Assembly: GCA_036475545.1 (NCBI GenBank)
Contig: JAZGAE010000069.1
Span: 1-31,515, forward strand
DNA length: 31,515 bases
Source: JAZGAE01 sp036475545
Lineage (GTDB): Bacteria > Pseudomonadota > Alphaproteobacteria > DATDPM01
Direction of reading: 5' to 3'
In this document: positions 1 to 6,358 of the stretch, piece after piece
How the letters are laid out: each line of letters starts with the position of its first letter
Numbering within the stretch: position 1 is the first letter of the stretch
Position numbers and translations under genes: made by a program
The notes under the pieces: generated by a model
What the model saw: the letters and a program-made list of their open reading frames with translations, nothing else
What the model was told of the DNA's origin: nothing
Database searches by the model: none

Positions 1-2
1 GG

Positions 3-47
3 CGCGACGAGATCTGGGGGGTCTACGACGGCGAGCGGGTGGAATGA
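3..47 (+). CDS. 3' end of an unidentified protein (partial)
   Basis: Only the last 14 codons are inside the window. They read RDEIWGVYDGERVE and then TGA. The composition (acidic, aromatic, no rare codons) looks like real protein in this frame, whereas the other two forward frames give arginine/glycine-rich junk. The gene starts upstream of the window and converges on the DUF3501 gene. Too little remains to assign a family, and no function is proposed. The 137 bases between it and the next gene are GC-rich and contain nothing I can name. Confidence 0.5.
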   Translation, partial: RDEIWGVYDGERVE

Positions 48-184
48 GCGGCGCCCCGCCCGCCGGGAGACGCCCGCGGCGTTGCGCCGCTCGGCCGATG
101 CCCCCGCATCGCCCTTCGCGCCGCGCCAGGCGGATCGCCTCGCCCCGGCGCAACGCAGCCGACTCCACTTGACCGGATTATGCT

Positions 185-790
185 CTAGCCGAAGTCTTGG
201 GCCAAGGCGGCGCGGACGTTCGCCGGCATGACCGCCATGTGCGCGTACGCCGGATGCTCGATCGCCACGACGATCCGGGTCCCCGGCGTGCGGAACCTCT
301 CGATCTGCTCGGGGCTGAACGGAAAGTGGACGAACTGCACGGACGAGGCCTTGCCCCCGGCGATGGACCGGTCCATGTCGGTCTCGGGCACGCCGGCGAT
401 GGTCTCGCCGTCGAGGCCGATCGACACGGTCTCCTCGACGCCGCCAAGCCTGCCCAGGAGCTGCTGGCGGCGGGTCCGGTCGCCGATCTCGAACATGATC
501 GTCGCGACCAGCTCCCGCCCCTTGGGGATCAGGGGGTTGTACGCCTCGAGCTCGCCCGGGATCTGGGCCTCGCCGCCCCGTTCGACGAACAGCATCTCGT
601 GGACCTGATGCCACATCGTATCGAAGTTCTCGAAGTAGAACGTGGCGTCGGGGCCCACCGCGAGCCGGCGGTTCCTCTTGATCTCGGCGATGGCGCGTCG
701 GCGTTCCGGGCGCACGCGGGTGTAGTCCTCCATGGCCATGATGTCCTCCCGCGTGAGGCAACGTTTCTCTGCCATGGCCATGCCCGCCAT
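185..790 (-). CDS. DUF3501 family protein
   Basis: A protein of about 201 residues that resembles the DUF3501 family, whose biochemical role is unknown to me. Features visible are an N-terminal basic/acidic segment (REDIMAMEDYTRVRPERR), a middle segment with WHQVHEML and GELEAYNPLIPKGREL, and a C-terminal beta-rich part. There is no signal peptide, membrane segment or cysteine motif for a cofactor; the only Cys is near the N terminus. The ATG at 790 is chosen because a GAGG sits 6 bases upstream. A TTG at 802 that overlaps the stop of the preceding Fe-S gene and an ATG at 775 are alternatives. It is the last gene of the rubrerythrin/Fe-S cassette and is almost certainly co-translated with the Fe-S protein, which suggests a shared redox or oxidative-stress job (inference). 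Confidence 0.8.
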   Translation of the reverse strand: MAGMAMAEKRCLTREDIMAMEDYTRVRPERRRAIAEIKRNRRLAVGPDATFYFENFDTMWHQVHEMLFVERGGEAQIPGELEAYNPLIPKGRELVATIMFEIGDRTRRQQLLGRLGGVEETVSIGLDGETIAGVPETDMDRSIAGGKASSVQFVHFPFSPEQIERFRTPGTRIVVAIEHPAYAHMAVMPANVRAALAQDFG

Positions 791-798
791 CCGGCGCC

Positions 799-2178
799 TC
801 AAGTCCCGCCCTGCCCGTCGAGCCGGTAGGCCCGGGCGAACAGTTCGATGGGATGGTAGGAGCGCCCCGCCGGGGGCGCCGACTGCTCACGCTCCATCCC
901 CTGGACGATGTGCTGTCCGGCAAGCGGGCATTCCGAAGCGAGATAGGGCGAAGGCGCGCCCCTTTCCTCGCTCTTCCTGCCCTCGCCGGCCGCCTGCCGC
1001 GCGACCGGCCGTCCCACCTTCAGCGCGACCTCGAAGTTCTCCATCATCATGCCCCAGGAGCCGCCGTGACCCGAGCAGCGCTCCACCACTGCGACGTTCG
1101 CCCCGGGGACCAGCCGCAGCATCTCGGCGGCCTTGTGGCCCATGTTCTGGGCGCGGGCGTGGCAGGCGATGTGGAGGGTCACCCCGGCGTCCAGGGGCTC
1201 GAGCCCGTCGGCCAGCCCCTCTCTCTTGGCGATGTCGACGACGTACTCGCTGATGTCGAACGTCGCCTGGGCCAAGCGCTTGACGCCATCGTCCTCGGGC
1301 AGGATCAAGGGCCACTCGAACTTCAGCATCAGGGCGCAGGAGGGTATGAGCGCGATCACGTCGTAGCCCTGCTCGATCCAAGGCTTCATCCCGGCCGCGA
1401 CCGTGCGCGCGCGCTCGGCCACCTTGGCGATGTCGCCGTGCTCGAGTTGGGGCATGCCGCAACAGGTGGGGTAGACCACCTCCGCCTCGACGCCGTTTCG
1501 GGCCAGCACGGCGAGGGCCGCCATGCCCATGCCGGGGTTGTTGTAGTTGCCGAAGCAGGTGGCGTAGATCACCGCCTTGCGCCCGTGGCCCGGGGCCTGC
1601 GCGTTGACCTCCGGCTTTTCCCTGCGGGCGCGCACGGCAAGGCTGCGCCCGTGAAACCTGGGCAGCGCCGCCTGGCGATGGATGCCGACCGCCTTTTCCA
1701 TGAGCGGCCGCGTCACCTTGTTGTCGGTGCGCGCCGCCCAGTTCGCGAGCGGCGCCACGGCGCCTGCCATCTTGCAGTTTCGGTCCGTCCGGGTGATCTG
1801 GCGCTGGGCGAAGCCGACCTCGCCGCGGGCGAACTCGGCCGCCCGGTACCGCAGCATGAGGTGGGGGAAATCGATGTCGAACTGGTGCGGCGGCACGTAG
1901 GGGCACTTGGTCATGAAGCACATGTCGCACAGCGTGCAGGCATCCACCACTTTCTTGAAGTCTCGGCTCGCCACCGAATCCAGCTCGCCGGTCTCGGACG
2001 AATCGACGAGATCGAAGAGGCGCGGGAAGCTGTCGCAGAGATTGAAGCAGCGCCGGCAGGTATGGCAGACGTCGAAGACACGGCGCAATTCCGCGTCGAT
2101 CTTCTCCGGATCCGTGAAGTCGGGGTCGGTCCACGGGATGGGGTGGCGGACCGGCGCCTCGAGACTACCTTCTCTCAT
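799..2178 (-). CDS. HdrB/GlpC-like Fe-S electron-transfer protein
   Basis: A 459-residue soluble protein of the heterodisulfide reductase/GlpC type. Two ferredoxin-like 4Fe-4S motifs lie near the N terminus: C38-C41-C44-C48 and C81-C84-C87-C92 followed by Pro. Two cysteine-rich CCG-type modules follow in the C-terminal half. The first is complete (TCCGMP). In the second the paired cysteine has become Ser (RCSGHGGSWG), with CHARAQNMG upstream. Known relatives pass electrons between quinones, flavins or disulfides through these clusters; the partner here is not stated by the sequence. There is no transmembrane segment and no flavin-binding motif, so it must work with other proteins. It lies 101 bases downstream of rubrerythrin, behind a terminator, and overlaps or abuts the DUF3501 gene. 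Its role as electron donor to rubrerythrin is inference from position. Confidence 0.85.
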   Translation of the reverse strand: MREGSLEAPVRHPIPWTDPDFTDPEKIDAELRRVFDVCHTCRRCFNLCDSFPRLFDLVDSSETGELDSVASRDFKKVVDACTLCDMCFMTKCPYVPPHQFDIDFPHLMLRYRAAEFARGEVGFAQRQITRTDRNCKMAGAVAPLANWAARTDNKVTRPLMEKAVGIHRQAALPRFHGRSLAVRARREKPEVNAQAPGHGRKAVIYATCFGNYNNPGMGMAALAVLARNGVEAEVVYPTCCGMPQLEHGDIAKVAERARTVAAGMKPWIEQGYDVIALIPSCALMLKFEWPLILPEDDGVKRLAQATFDISEYVVDIAKREGLADGLEPLDAGVTLHIACHARAQNMGHKAAEMLRLVPGANVAVVERCSGHGGSWGMMMENFEVALKVGRPVARQAAGEGRKSEERGAPSPYLASECPLAGQHIVQGMEREQSAPPAGRSYHPIELFARAYRLDGQGGT

Positions 2179-2230
2179 GGCAAACGCCGTCGGGCTCCGT
2201 CGAGGGAGGTCATGCGCCCTCGAGCCTTGG

Positions 2231-2258
2231 AAAAAACGTGGGCGCCGTTTCCGGCCCC
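2231..2258 (-). terminator. Intrinsic terminator between rubrerythrin and the Fe-S gene
   Basis: On the minus strand the sequence forms GGG-GCCG, a GAAA tetraloop, CGGC-(G)-CCC, then ACG and six T. This is a compact GC stem with a GNRA-type loop and a T tract, 22 bases after the rubrerythrin stop. No obvious promoter follows before the Fe-S gene, so this probably acts as a partial terminator that lowers expression of the two downstream genes relative to rubrerythrin (inference). Confidence 0.7.
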
Positions 2259-2279
2259 TTGCCAGAGGCCCGTGCCGCC

Positions 2280-2699
2280 CTACTCGCCGATCTCGTCGAG
2301 GGCCTTCTGGAAGCGGCCGGCATGGGAGCGCTCGGCCTTCGCCAGGGTCTCGAACCAGTCCGCAATCTCGTCGAAACCTTCGTCCCGCGCGGTGCGGGAC
2401 ATGCCGGGATACATGTCGGTGTACTCGTAGGTCTCGCCGGCGATCGCCGACTTGAGGTTCAGGGTCGTGCTCCCGATGGGCTCGCCGGTGACCGGGTCGC
2501 CGACCGCCTCGAGGAACTCGAGATGGCCGTGGGCGTGGCCCGTTTCACCCTCGGCGGTGGAGCGGAAAACGGCGGAGACGTCGTTGTAGCCTTCGACGTC
2601 CGCTTTCTGGGCGAAGTAGAGGTAACGGCGGTTGGCCTGGGACTCGCCGGCGAACGCTTCCTTCAGGTTCGCCTCGGTGTTCGATCCTTTGAGTTCCAT
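2280..2699 (-). CDS. Rubrerythrin, diiron domain only
   Basis: A 139-residue ferritin-like four-helix protein of the rubrerythrin family, which reduces hydrogen peroxide at a diiron site in the cytoplasm. Likely iron ligands are E19 (AGESQANRRYLYF), E52 with H55 (EGETGHA), E89 or E92 (GETYEYTDMYP), and E123 with H126 (KAERSHA). Classical rubrerythrins end in a rubredoxin domain with two CxxC pairs that feeds electrons to the diiron site. Here there is no cysteine at all, so an external donor is needed. The ATG has a GGGAG six bases upstream. It has its own promoter (TTGACA type) with an Irr-box-like site just upstream and a terminator after it, so it is expected to be strongly and separately expressed under iron or peroxide control. 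Confidence 0.9.
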   Translation of the reverse strand: MELKGSNTEANLKEAFAGESQANRRYLYFAQKADVEGYNDVSAVFRSTAEGETGHAHGHLEFLEAVGDPVTGEPIGSTTLNLKSAIAGETYEYTDMYPGMSRTARDEGFDEIADWFETLAKAERSHAGRFQKALDEIGE

Positions 2700-2784
2700 T
2701 TATCTCTCCCGTGCAATTCCCCCGCAGACGTTCGTCCAGCCCCGACCGGATCGCTGCGGCTCGATCCCCCTGCGGGGCATCCTC

Positions 2785-2813
2785 ACTATGCCGCAACCAC
2801 GAGTGCGTGTCAA
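2785..2813 (-). promoter_or_regulatory. Promoter of rubrerythrin
   Basis: On the minus strand a perfect -35 TTGACA, a 17-base spacer and a -10 CATAGT (4 of 6 consensus) precede the rubrerythrin start by about 85 bases. It is one of the best sigma-70-type matches in the window. Confidence 0.6.
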
Positions 2814-2816
2814 TAG

Positions 2817-2833
2817 TTTAGAACTGTTCCAGA
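2817..2833. promoter_or_regulatory. Candidate Irr box (ICE) upstream of rubrerythrin
   Basis: The sequence TTTAGAACTGTTCCAGA matches the inverted repeat known for Irr-binding sites (TTTAGAA-N3-TTCTAAA) at all 7 positions of the left arm and 5 of 7 of the right arm. It lies three bases upstream of the -35 hexamer of the rubrerythrin promoter and directly behind irr itself. A position upstream of -35 would fit activation; steric repression from the edge is also possible. It overlaps the end of the irr terminator by one base. Confidence 0.55.
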
Positions 2834-2853
2834 AAATGCGGCAATTCGCCGCA
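2833..2853 (-). terminator. Intrinsic terminator of irr
   Basis: Minus strand TGCGGC, loop GAATT, GCCGCA, then TTTT. A perfect 6-bp stem with a short T run starts 17 bases after the irr stop. It makes irr a separate transcription unit from rubrerythrin. Confidence 0.65.
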
Positions 2854-2870
2854 GTCGTTGGCTTTTCAGC

Positions 2871-3296
2871 TTACTTCTTCGTCAACCGGACGACCAGGTC
2901 GACGCGCTTGACGGTGGTGCCGGCCGGGGGCTCGGGCAGGTTGACCACCCGGACGCTGTCGGTCGGGATATCCTCCAGCCGGCCGCTCTCCTCATGCAGG
3001 AAATGGTGGTGCTCGGAGGTGTTGGTGTCGAAGTACGAGCACCCCGAATCGACGATCACCTCGCGCAATAGCCCGTTATCAGTGAATTGGTGTAGGGTGT
3101 TGTAAACCGTCGCCAGCGAAACTCGGACGTTGGCCTCGCGCGCCTGGCGGTGAAGCTCCTCGGCGGTGACGTGGCAGTGGCCCTTGTCGAATAACATCCT
3201 CGCCAAGGCGAGCCGCTGGCGGGTGGGGCGCAACCCGACCCCCCTCAGGCGGTCGAGCGCCGGTGCATAGGGGCGCAAGACGGACATGCCCTTCAT
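2871..3296 (-). CDS. irr: Fur-family iron/heme response regulator Irr
   Basis: A 141-residue Fur-superfamily repressor with the winged-helix segment (GLRPTRQRLALARMLF, then VSLATVYNTLHQF) and the histidine triplet SEHHHFLHE (H96-H98, H101) that is typical of Irr and is linked to heme/iron sensing. It lacks the Cys-Pro heme regulatory motif of Bradyrhizobium Irr and the CxxC zinc sites of classical Fur or PerR. Irr controls heme synthesis, iron-sulfur assembly, iron storage and peroxide defence in alphaproteobacteria. The start at 3296 is chosen because an AGAGGA lies ten bases upstream and because the predicted promoter sits over the earlier ATG at 3335, which would be leaderless. It is divergent from fabA, an arrangement I remember from several alphaproteobacteria. 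Confidence 0.9.
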   Translation of the reverse strand: MKGMSVLRPYAPALDRLRGVGLRPTRQRLALARMLFDKGHCHVTAEELHRQAREANVRVSLATVYNTLHQFTDNGLLREVIVDSGCSYFDTNTSEHHHFLHEESGRLEDIPTDSVRVVNLPEPPAGTTVKRVDLVVRLTKK

Positions 3297-3335
3297 ATGG
3301 AGCGTATCCTCTTCAGGTAAAGGGCGGATTTGCAT

Positions 3336-3364
3336 ACATTAATCGCTTTCTTTGAGAAAATCAA
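3336..3364 (-). promoter_or_regulatory. Promoter of irr with overlapping palindrome
   Basis: Minus strand -35 TTGATT, 17-base spacer, -10 TAATGT. The -35 end overlaps a small inverted repeat TTTGA-GAAAA-TCAAA (3351-3365), a possible autoregulatory operator. This stretch is clearly more AT-rich than its surroundings. Confidence 0.45.
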
Positions 3365-3523
3365 AACTACCTGGCCCCGTCCCGGCAGGGAGGGGACCGA
3401 CCGGCGACGCGAGGCGCAACGCCAGGGACAACTCAGGGCTGTCCGCAGCGCCCGAAATGACGGGCGTTAGGGTCCCATCTCAAGGCGGAGCGGCGACGGT
3501 CGCAACGTTTTCGATCGCGAGCC

Positions 3524-3552
3524 GATTGTGGGCTTGTTTGGTGTGCTATATT
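3524..3552 (+). promoter_or_regulatory. Promoter of fabA-fabB
   Basis: The -10 hexamer TATATT at 3547-3552 is good. The -35 is weak (GATTGT at 17 bases, or TTGTGG at 15). The -10 lies inside an 11-base palindrome, ATATT-G-AATAT. Transcription would start near 3559 and leave about 40 bases of leader before the fabA ATG at 3599. Confidence 0.45.
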
Positions 3553-3598
3553 GAATATCATCGCTGCTCGCGACGAGCCGGTCGCTGCGGGTTCAGGA

Positions 3599-4132
3599 AT
3601 GTTGGAAAAGAAGAATAGTTACAGCTACCAGGATCTGATCAGGTGCGCCCACGGGGAGCTGTTCGGGCCGGACAACGCGCGCCTTCCCTTGCCGCCGCTC
3701 TTGATGTTCGACCGGATCACCAAGATCACGGAGGACGGCGGCAAGTACGGCAAGGGCGAGGTCGTCGCCGAGCTCGACATCCGTCCCGACATGTGGTTTT
3801 TCGACAGCCATTTCGAGGGTGATCCGGTGATGCCGGGATGCCTGGGGCTCGACGCCATGTGGCAGTTGATGGGCTTCTTCCTGGGGTGGATCGGCGGCCC
3901 CGGGCGCGGCCGCGCCCTTGGCGTGGGCAAGGTGAAATTCGCCGGCCAGGTGCTGCGGACCGCCAAGAAGGTCTCCTATCACATCAGCATGAAGCGCGTG
4001 ATCATGCGCAACTTCGTGGTCGGCGTCGCCGACGCCGTGATGAAGCTGGACGGCCACCCCATATTCGAGAGCAATGACCTGCGCGTCGGCCTCTTCACCA
4101 ATCCGGGCGGCCTTTTAGGGGAGAAGTCATGA
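3599..4132 (+). CDS. fabA: 3-hydroxydecanoyl-ACP dehydratase/isomerase FabA
   Basis: A 177-residue hotdog-fold enzyme that dehydrates 3-hydroxydecanoyl-ACP and isomerises trans-2- to cis-3-decenoyl-ACP, the branch point to unsaturated fatty acids in the cytoplasmic type II system. The catalytic region WFFDSHFEGDPVMPGCLGLD contains H71 and D85, matching the E. coli His70/Asp84 pair. Length and N terminus (MLEKKNSY) align with E. coli FabA (MVDKRESY), which fixes the start at 3599. An in-frame ATG at 3551 lies inside the predicted -10 element and is rejected. The Shine-Dalgarno is poor (AGGA touching the ATG). The stop overlaps the fabB start as ATGA, so the two are translationally coupled. Confidence 0.96.
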   Translation: MLEKKNSYSYQDLIRCAHGELFGPDNARLPLPPLLMFDRITKITEDGGKYGKGEVVAELDIRPDMWFFDSHFEGDPVMPGCLGLDAMWQLMGFFLGWIGGPGRGRALGVGKVKFAGQVLRTAKKVSYHISMKRVIMRNFVVGVADAVMKLDGHPIFESNDLRVGLFTNPGGLLGEKS

Positions 4133-5346
4133 GGCGCGTTGCCGTCACCGGCATCGGCATCGTCTCCAGCATCGGCAACAACAAGGAAGAGGTGGTGGGC
4201 TCCCTGAAGGAGGGGCGCTCGGGGATCGAGTTCTGCGAGGAATACAAGGAGCTGGGCTTCCGCAGCCAGATCCACGGCTCGATCAACCTCGACCTCGACC
4301 CGTTGGTTGACCGCAAGGTGCGGCGCTTCATGGGCGACGGCGCCGCCTACAACTACGTCGCCATGAAGCAGGCGATCGCGGACGCCGGGCTGGAGCCGGG
4401 CGAAATCTCCAGCCCGCGCACCGGCATCGTCATGGGCTCGGGCGGGCCGTCCACCCGCAACCTCGTGCTGGCGGCGGATATCCTACGGGAGAAAGGGGTC
4501 CGCCGGGTCGGCCCCTACATGGTGCCGCGGACCATGTCCAGCACGAACTCCGCGACGCTCGCCGTGCCGTTCGAGATCAAGGGCGTCAACTATTCGATCA
4601 GCTCCGCCTGTTCCACCAGCAGCCACTGCATCGGCAACGCCTACGAGCTCATTTCCTTCGACAAGCAGGACGTCATCTTCGCAGGCGGCGGCGAGGAGCT
4701 GCACTGGACCCTCACCGTGCTGTTCGACGCGATGGGAGCGTTGTCGTCCAAATACAACGACACGCCCGAGCGGGCCTCCCGCGCTTACGACGCCAACCGC
4801 GACGGCTTCGTGATTTCCGGCGGCGCCGGCGTGCTGGTCCTCGAAGAGCTGGAGCGGGCCAAGGCGCGCGGCGCGAAGATCTACGCCGAGATCGTCGGCT
4901 ACGCCGCCACCTCGGACGGCTACGACATGGTGCAGCCTTCGGGCGAGGGGGCGGTGCGCTGCATGAAGATGGCGATGGAAGGCCTGGGCCGGCCGGTGGA
5001 TTACATCAACGCCCACGGGACCGGGACCCCTGTCGGCGACGTCCAGGAGCTCGAGGCGGTCCGCGTGGCCCTGGGCAACGACATCCCGCCCATCAGTTCC
5101 ACCAAGTCCTTGACGGGCCACTCCCAAGGGGCCGCCGGCGCGCACGAGGCCATCTACAGCCTGCTGATGCTGGAACACGACTTCATCTGCGCCTCTGCCA
5201 ACATCGACGAGCTGGATCCCGCCGCCGAGGGAATGCCGATCGTGCGGGAACGCAAGGACGACGCCGGGCTCAACTGCGTGATGTCGAATAGTTTCGGCTT
5301 CGGCGGGACCAACGCGTCGTTGACCTTCGCCCGCCTAGAAGCCTGA
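4129..5346 (+). CDS. fabB: 3-oxoacyl-ACP synthase I FabB
   Basis: A 405-residue beta-ketoacyl-ACP synthase that condenses malonyl-ACP with acyl-ACP and elongates the cis-3-decenoyl-ACP made by FabA. The thiolase-fold active site shows C161 (SSACSTSS), H296 (NAHGTGTPVGD) and H331 (KSLTGHSQGAAGAHE), the Cys-His-His triad of KAS I/II. Usual length. The neighbour fabA and the ATGA overlap identify it as FabB rather than FabF. The glycine-rich C-terminal motif SNSFGFGGTNASL is intact. Confidence 0.96.
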   Translation: MRRVAVTGIGIVSSIGNNKEEVVGSLKEGRSGIEFCEEYKELGFRSQIHGSINLDLDPLVDRKVRRFMGDGAAYNYVAMKQAIADAGLEPGEISSPRTGIVMGSGGPSTRNLVLAADILREKGVRRVGPYMVPRTMSSTNSATLAVPFEIKGVNYSISSACSTSSHCIGNAYELISFDKQDVIFAGGGEELHWTLTVLFDAMGALSSKYNDTPERASRAYDANRDGFVISGGAGVLVLEELERAKARGAKIYAEIVGYAATSDGYDMVQPSGEGAVRCMKMAMEGLGRPVDYINAHGTGTPVGDVQELEAVRVALGNDIPPISSTKSLTGHSQGAAGAHEAIYSLLMLEHDFICASANIDELDPAAEGMPIVRERKDDAGLNCVMSNSFGFGGTNASLTFARLEA

Positions 5347-5425
5347 CCCATCGGCTCGGCGCCGAGCCCCGATTCCCGCCGGACCGGCACCATCGACGTC
5401 GCGGCAATCCCTAGGGGGAACCACA

Positions 5426-6277
5426 GTGCTGCAGCCCACCCGCGAGACAGCCGAACACGCCGCCCTCATGGCAGGGAAGAAGGGGCTGATCATGGGGGTC
5501 GCCAACGACCACTCCATCGCCTGGGGGATCGCCCGGACCTTGAAGGGGCACGGGGCGGAGCTCGCTTTCACCTATCAGGGCGAAGCCTTCGAGAAACGGG
5601 TGCGGCCGCTGGCCGAATCCGTGGGCGCGGAGGTTGTGCTTCCCTGCGACGTGGCCGACGACGCCGACATAGAAGCGGTTTTTTCGGAGCTCGGCGAACG
5701 CTGGGACGACTTGGATTTCGTGGTCCACGCCATCGCTTATTCCGACAAGGAGGAGCTCAGCGGGCCGTACTTGAACACCACGCGGGAGAACTTCCTCCGC
5801 ACCCTGGACGTTTCTTGCTTCTCCTTTACCGCCGCCGCCCGCCGCGCCGCGCCCCTCATGCGCAATGGCGGGAGTCTGCTGACCCTGTCCTACCTGGGCG
5901 CCAAACGGGTGATGCCCAATTACAACGTGATGGGCATCGCCAAGGCGGCGCTCGAGGCCAGCGTGCGCTATCTCGCGATCGACCTCGGCGGCGCCGGAAT
6001 CCGCGTCAATGCGGTATCGGCCGGGCCGCTGCGCACCCTTGCCGGGGCCGCCATCGAAGACGCGCGCCACGTCTTCAAATGGAACCGCGAGCATGCGCCG
6101 CTCCGGCGCAACGTGACGTTGGACGACGTGGGCGGCGCGGGCCTGTATCTGTTGAGCGACCTGTCGCGCGGCGTGACCGGAGAGGTGCTTCACGTCGATT
6201 GCGGCTACCACGTGGTCGGTATGCCGAAGCGGGATGCGCGCAGGGGGCCGGGCCGCGACTCCGATCCGGGCGCTTGA
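5426..6277 (+). CDS. fabI: Enoyl-ACP reductase (NADH) FabI
   Basis: A 283-residue short-chain-dehydrogenase-like enzyme that carries out the last reduction of each fatty-acid cycle. The nucleotide-binding segment is GLIMGVANDHSIAWGIA, the FabI variant of the Rossmann glycine motif. The catalytic Tyr-X6-Lys is Y166/K173 (PNYNVMGIAK), preceded by Y156 (SYLGAKR). Numbering is from the GTG at 5426, chosen because AGGGGGAA lies six bases upstream. The more usual FabI N terminus starts at the ATG at 5468 (MAGKKGLI), which would remove 14 residues. It lies 79 bases after fabB and completes an unsaturated-fatty-acid cluster. FabI is the triclosan/isoniazid-type target in other bacteria. Confidence 0.95.
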   Translation: MLQPTRETAEHAALMAGKKGLIMGVANDHSIAWGIARTLKGHGAELAFTYQGEAFEKRVRPLAESVGAEVVLPCDVADDADIEAVFSELGERWDDLDFVVHAIAYSDKEELSGPYLNTTRENFLRTLDVSCFSFTAAARRAAPLMRNGGSLLTLSYLGAKRVMPNYNVMGIAKAALEASVRYLAIDLGGAGIRVNAVSAGPLRTLAGAAIEDARHVFKWNREHAPLRRNVTLDDVGGAGLYLLSDLSRGVTGEVLHVDCGYHVVGMPKRDARRGPGRDSDPGA

Positions 6278-6278
6278 G

Positions 6279-6314
6279 GGCCCCCTCCCGGCCGGTTCGC
6301 CGCGGGGGCGGGGC
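6279..6314. terminator. GC-rich hairpin between convergent fabI and pnp
   Basis: GGCCCC pairs with GGGGCC about 25 bases later, with further C/G pairing inside after a small bulge. There is no T tract on either strand, so this is only a possible bidirectional terminator between the convergent fabI and pnp genes. Confidence 0.3.
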
Positions 6315-6358
6315 CGAAGCTTGCCGGTGCCGTCGGCGGCCACGGCGAGCGGCCGCGC

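Noticed and set aside
853..2430. Long open frame on the plus strand opposite the Fe-S and rubrerythrin genes
   Set aside because: Antisense shadow of GC-rich coding DNA: it lies over two convincing minus-strand genes, has biased His/Asp/Gly/Arg composition and no family motif.
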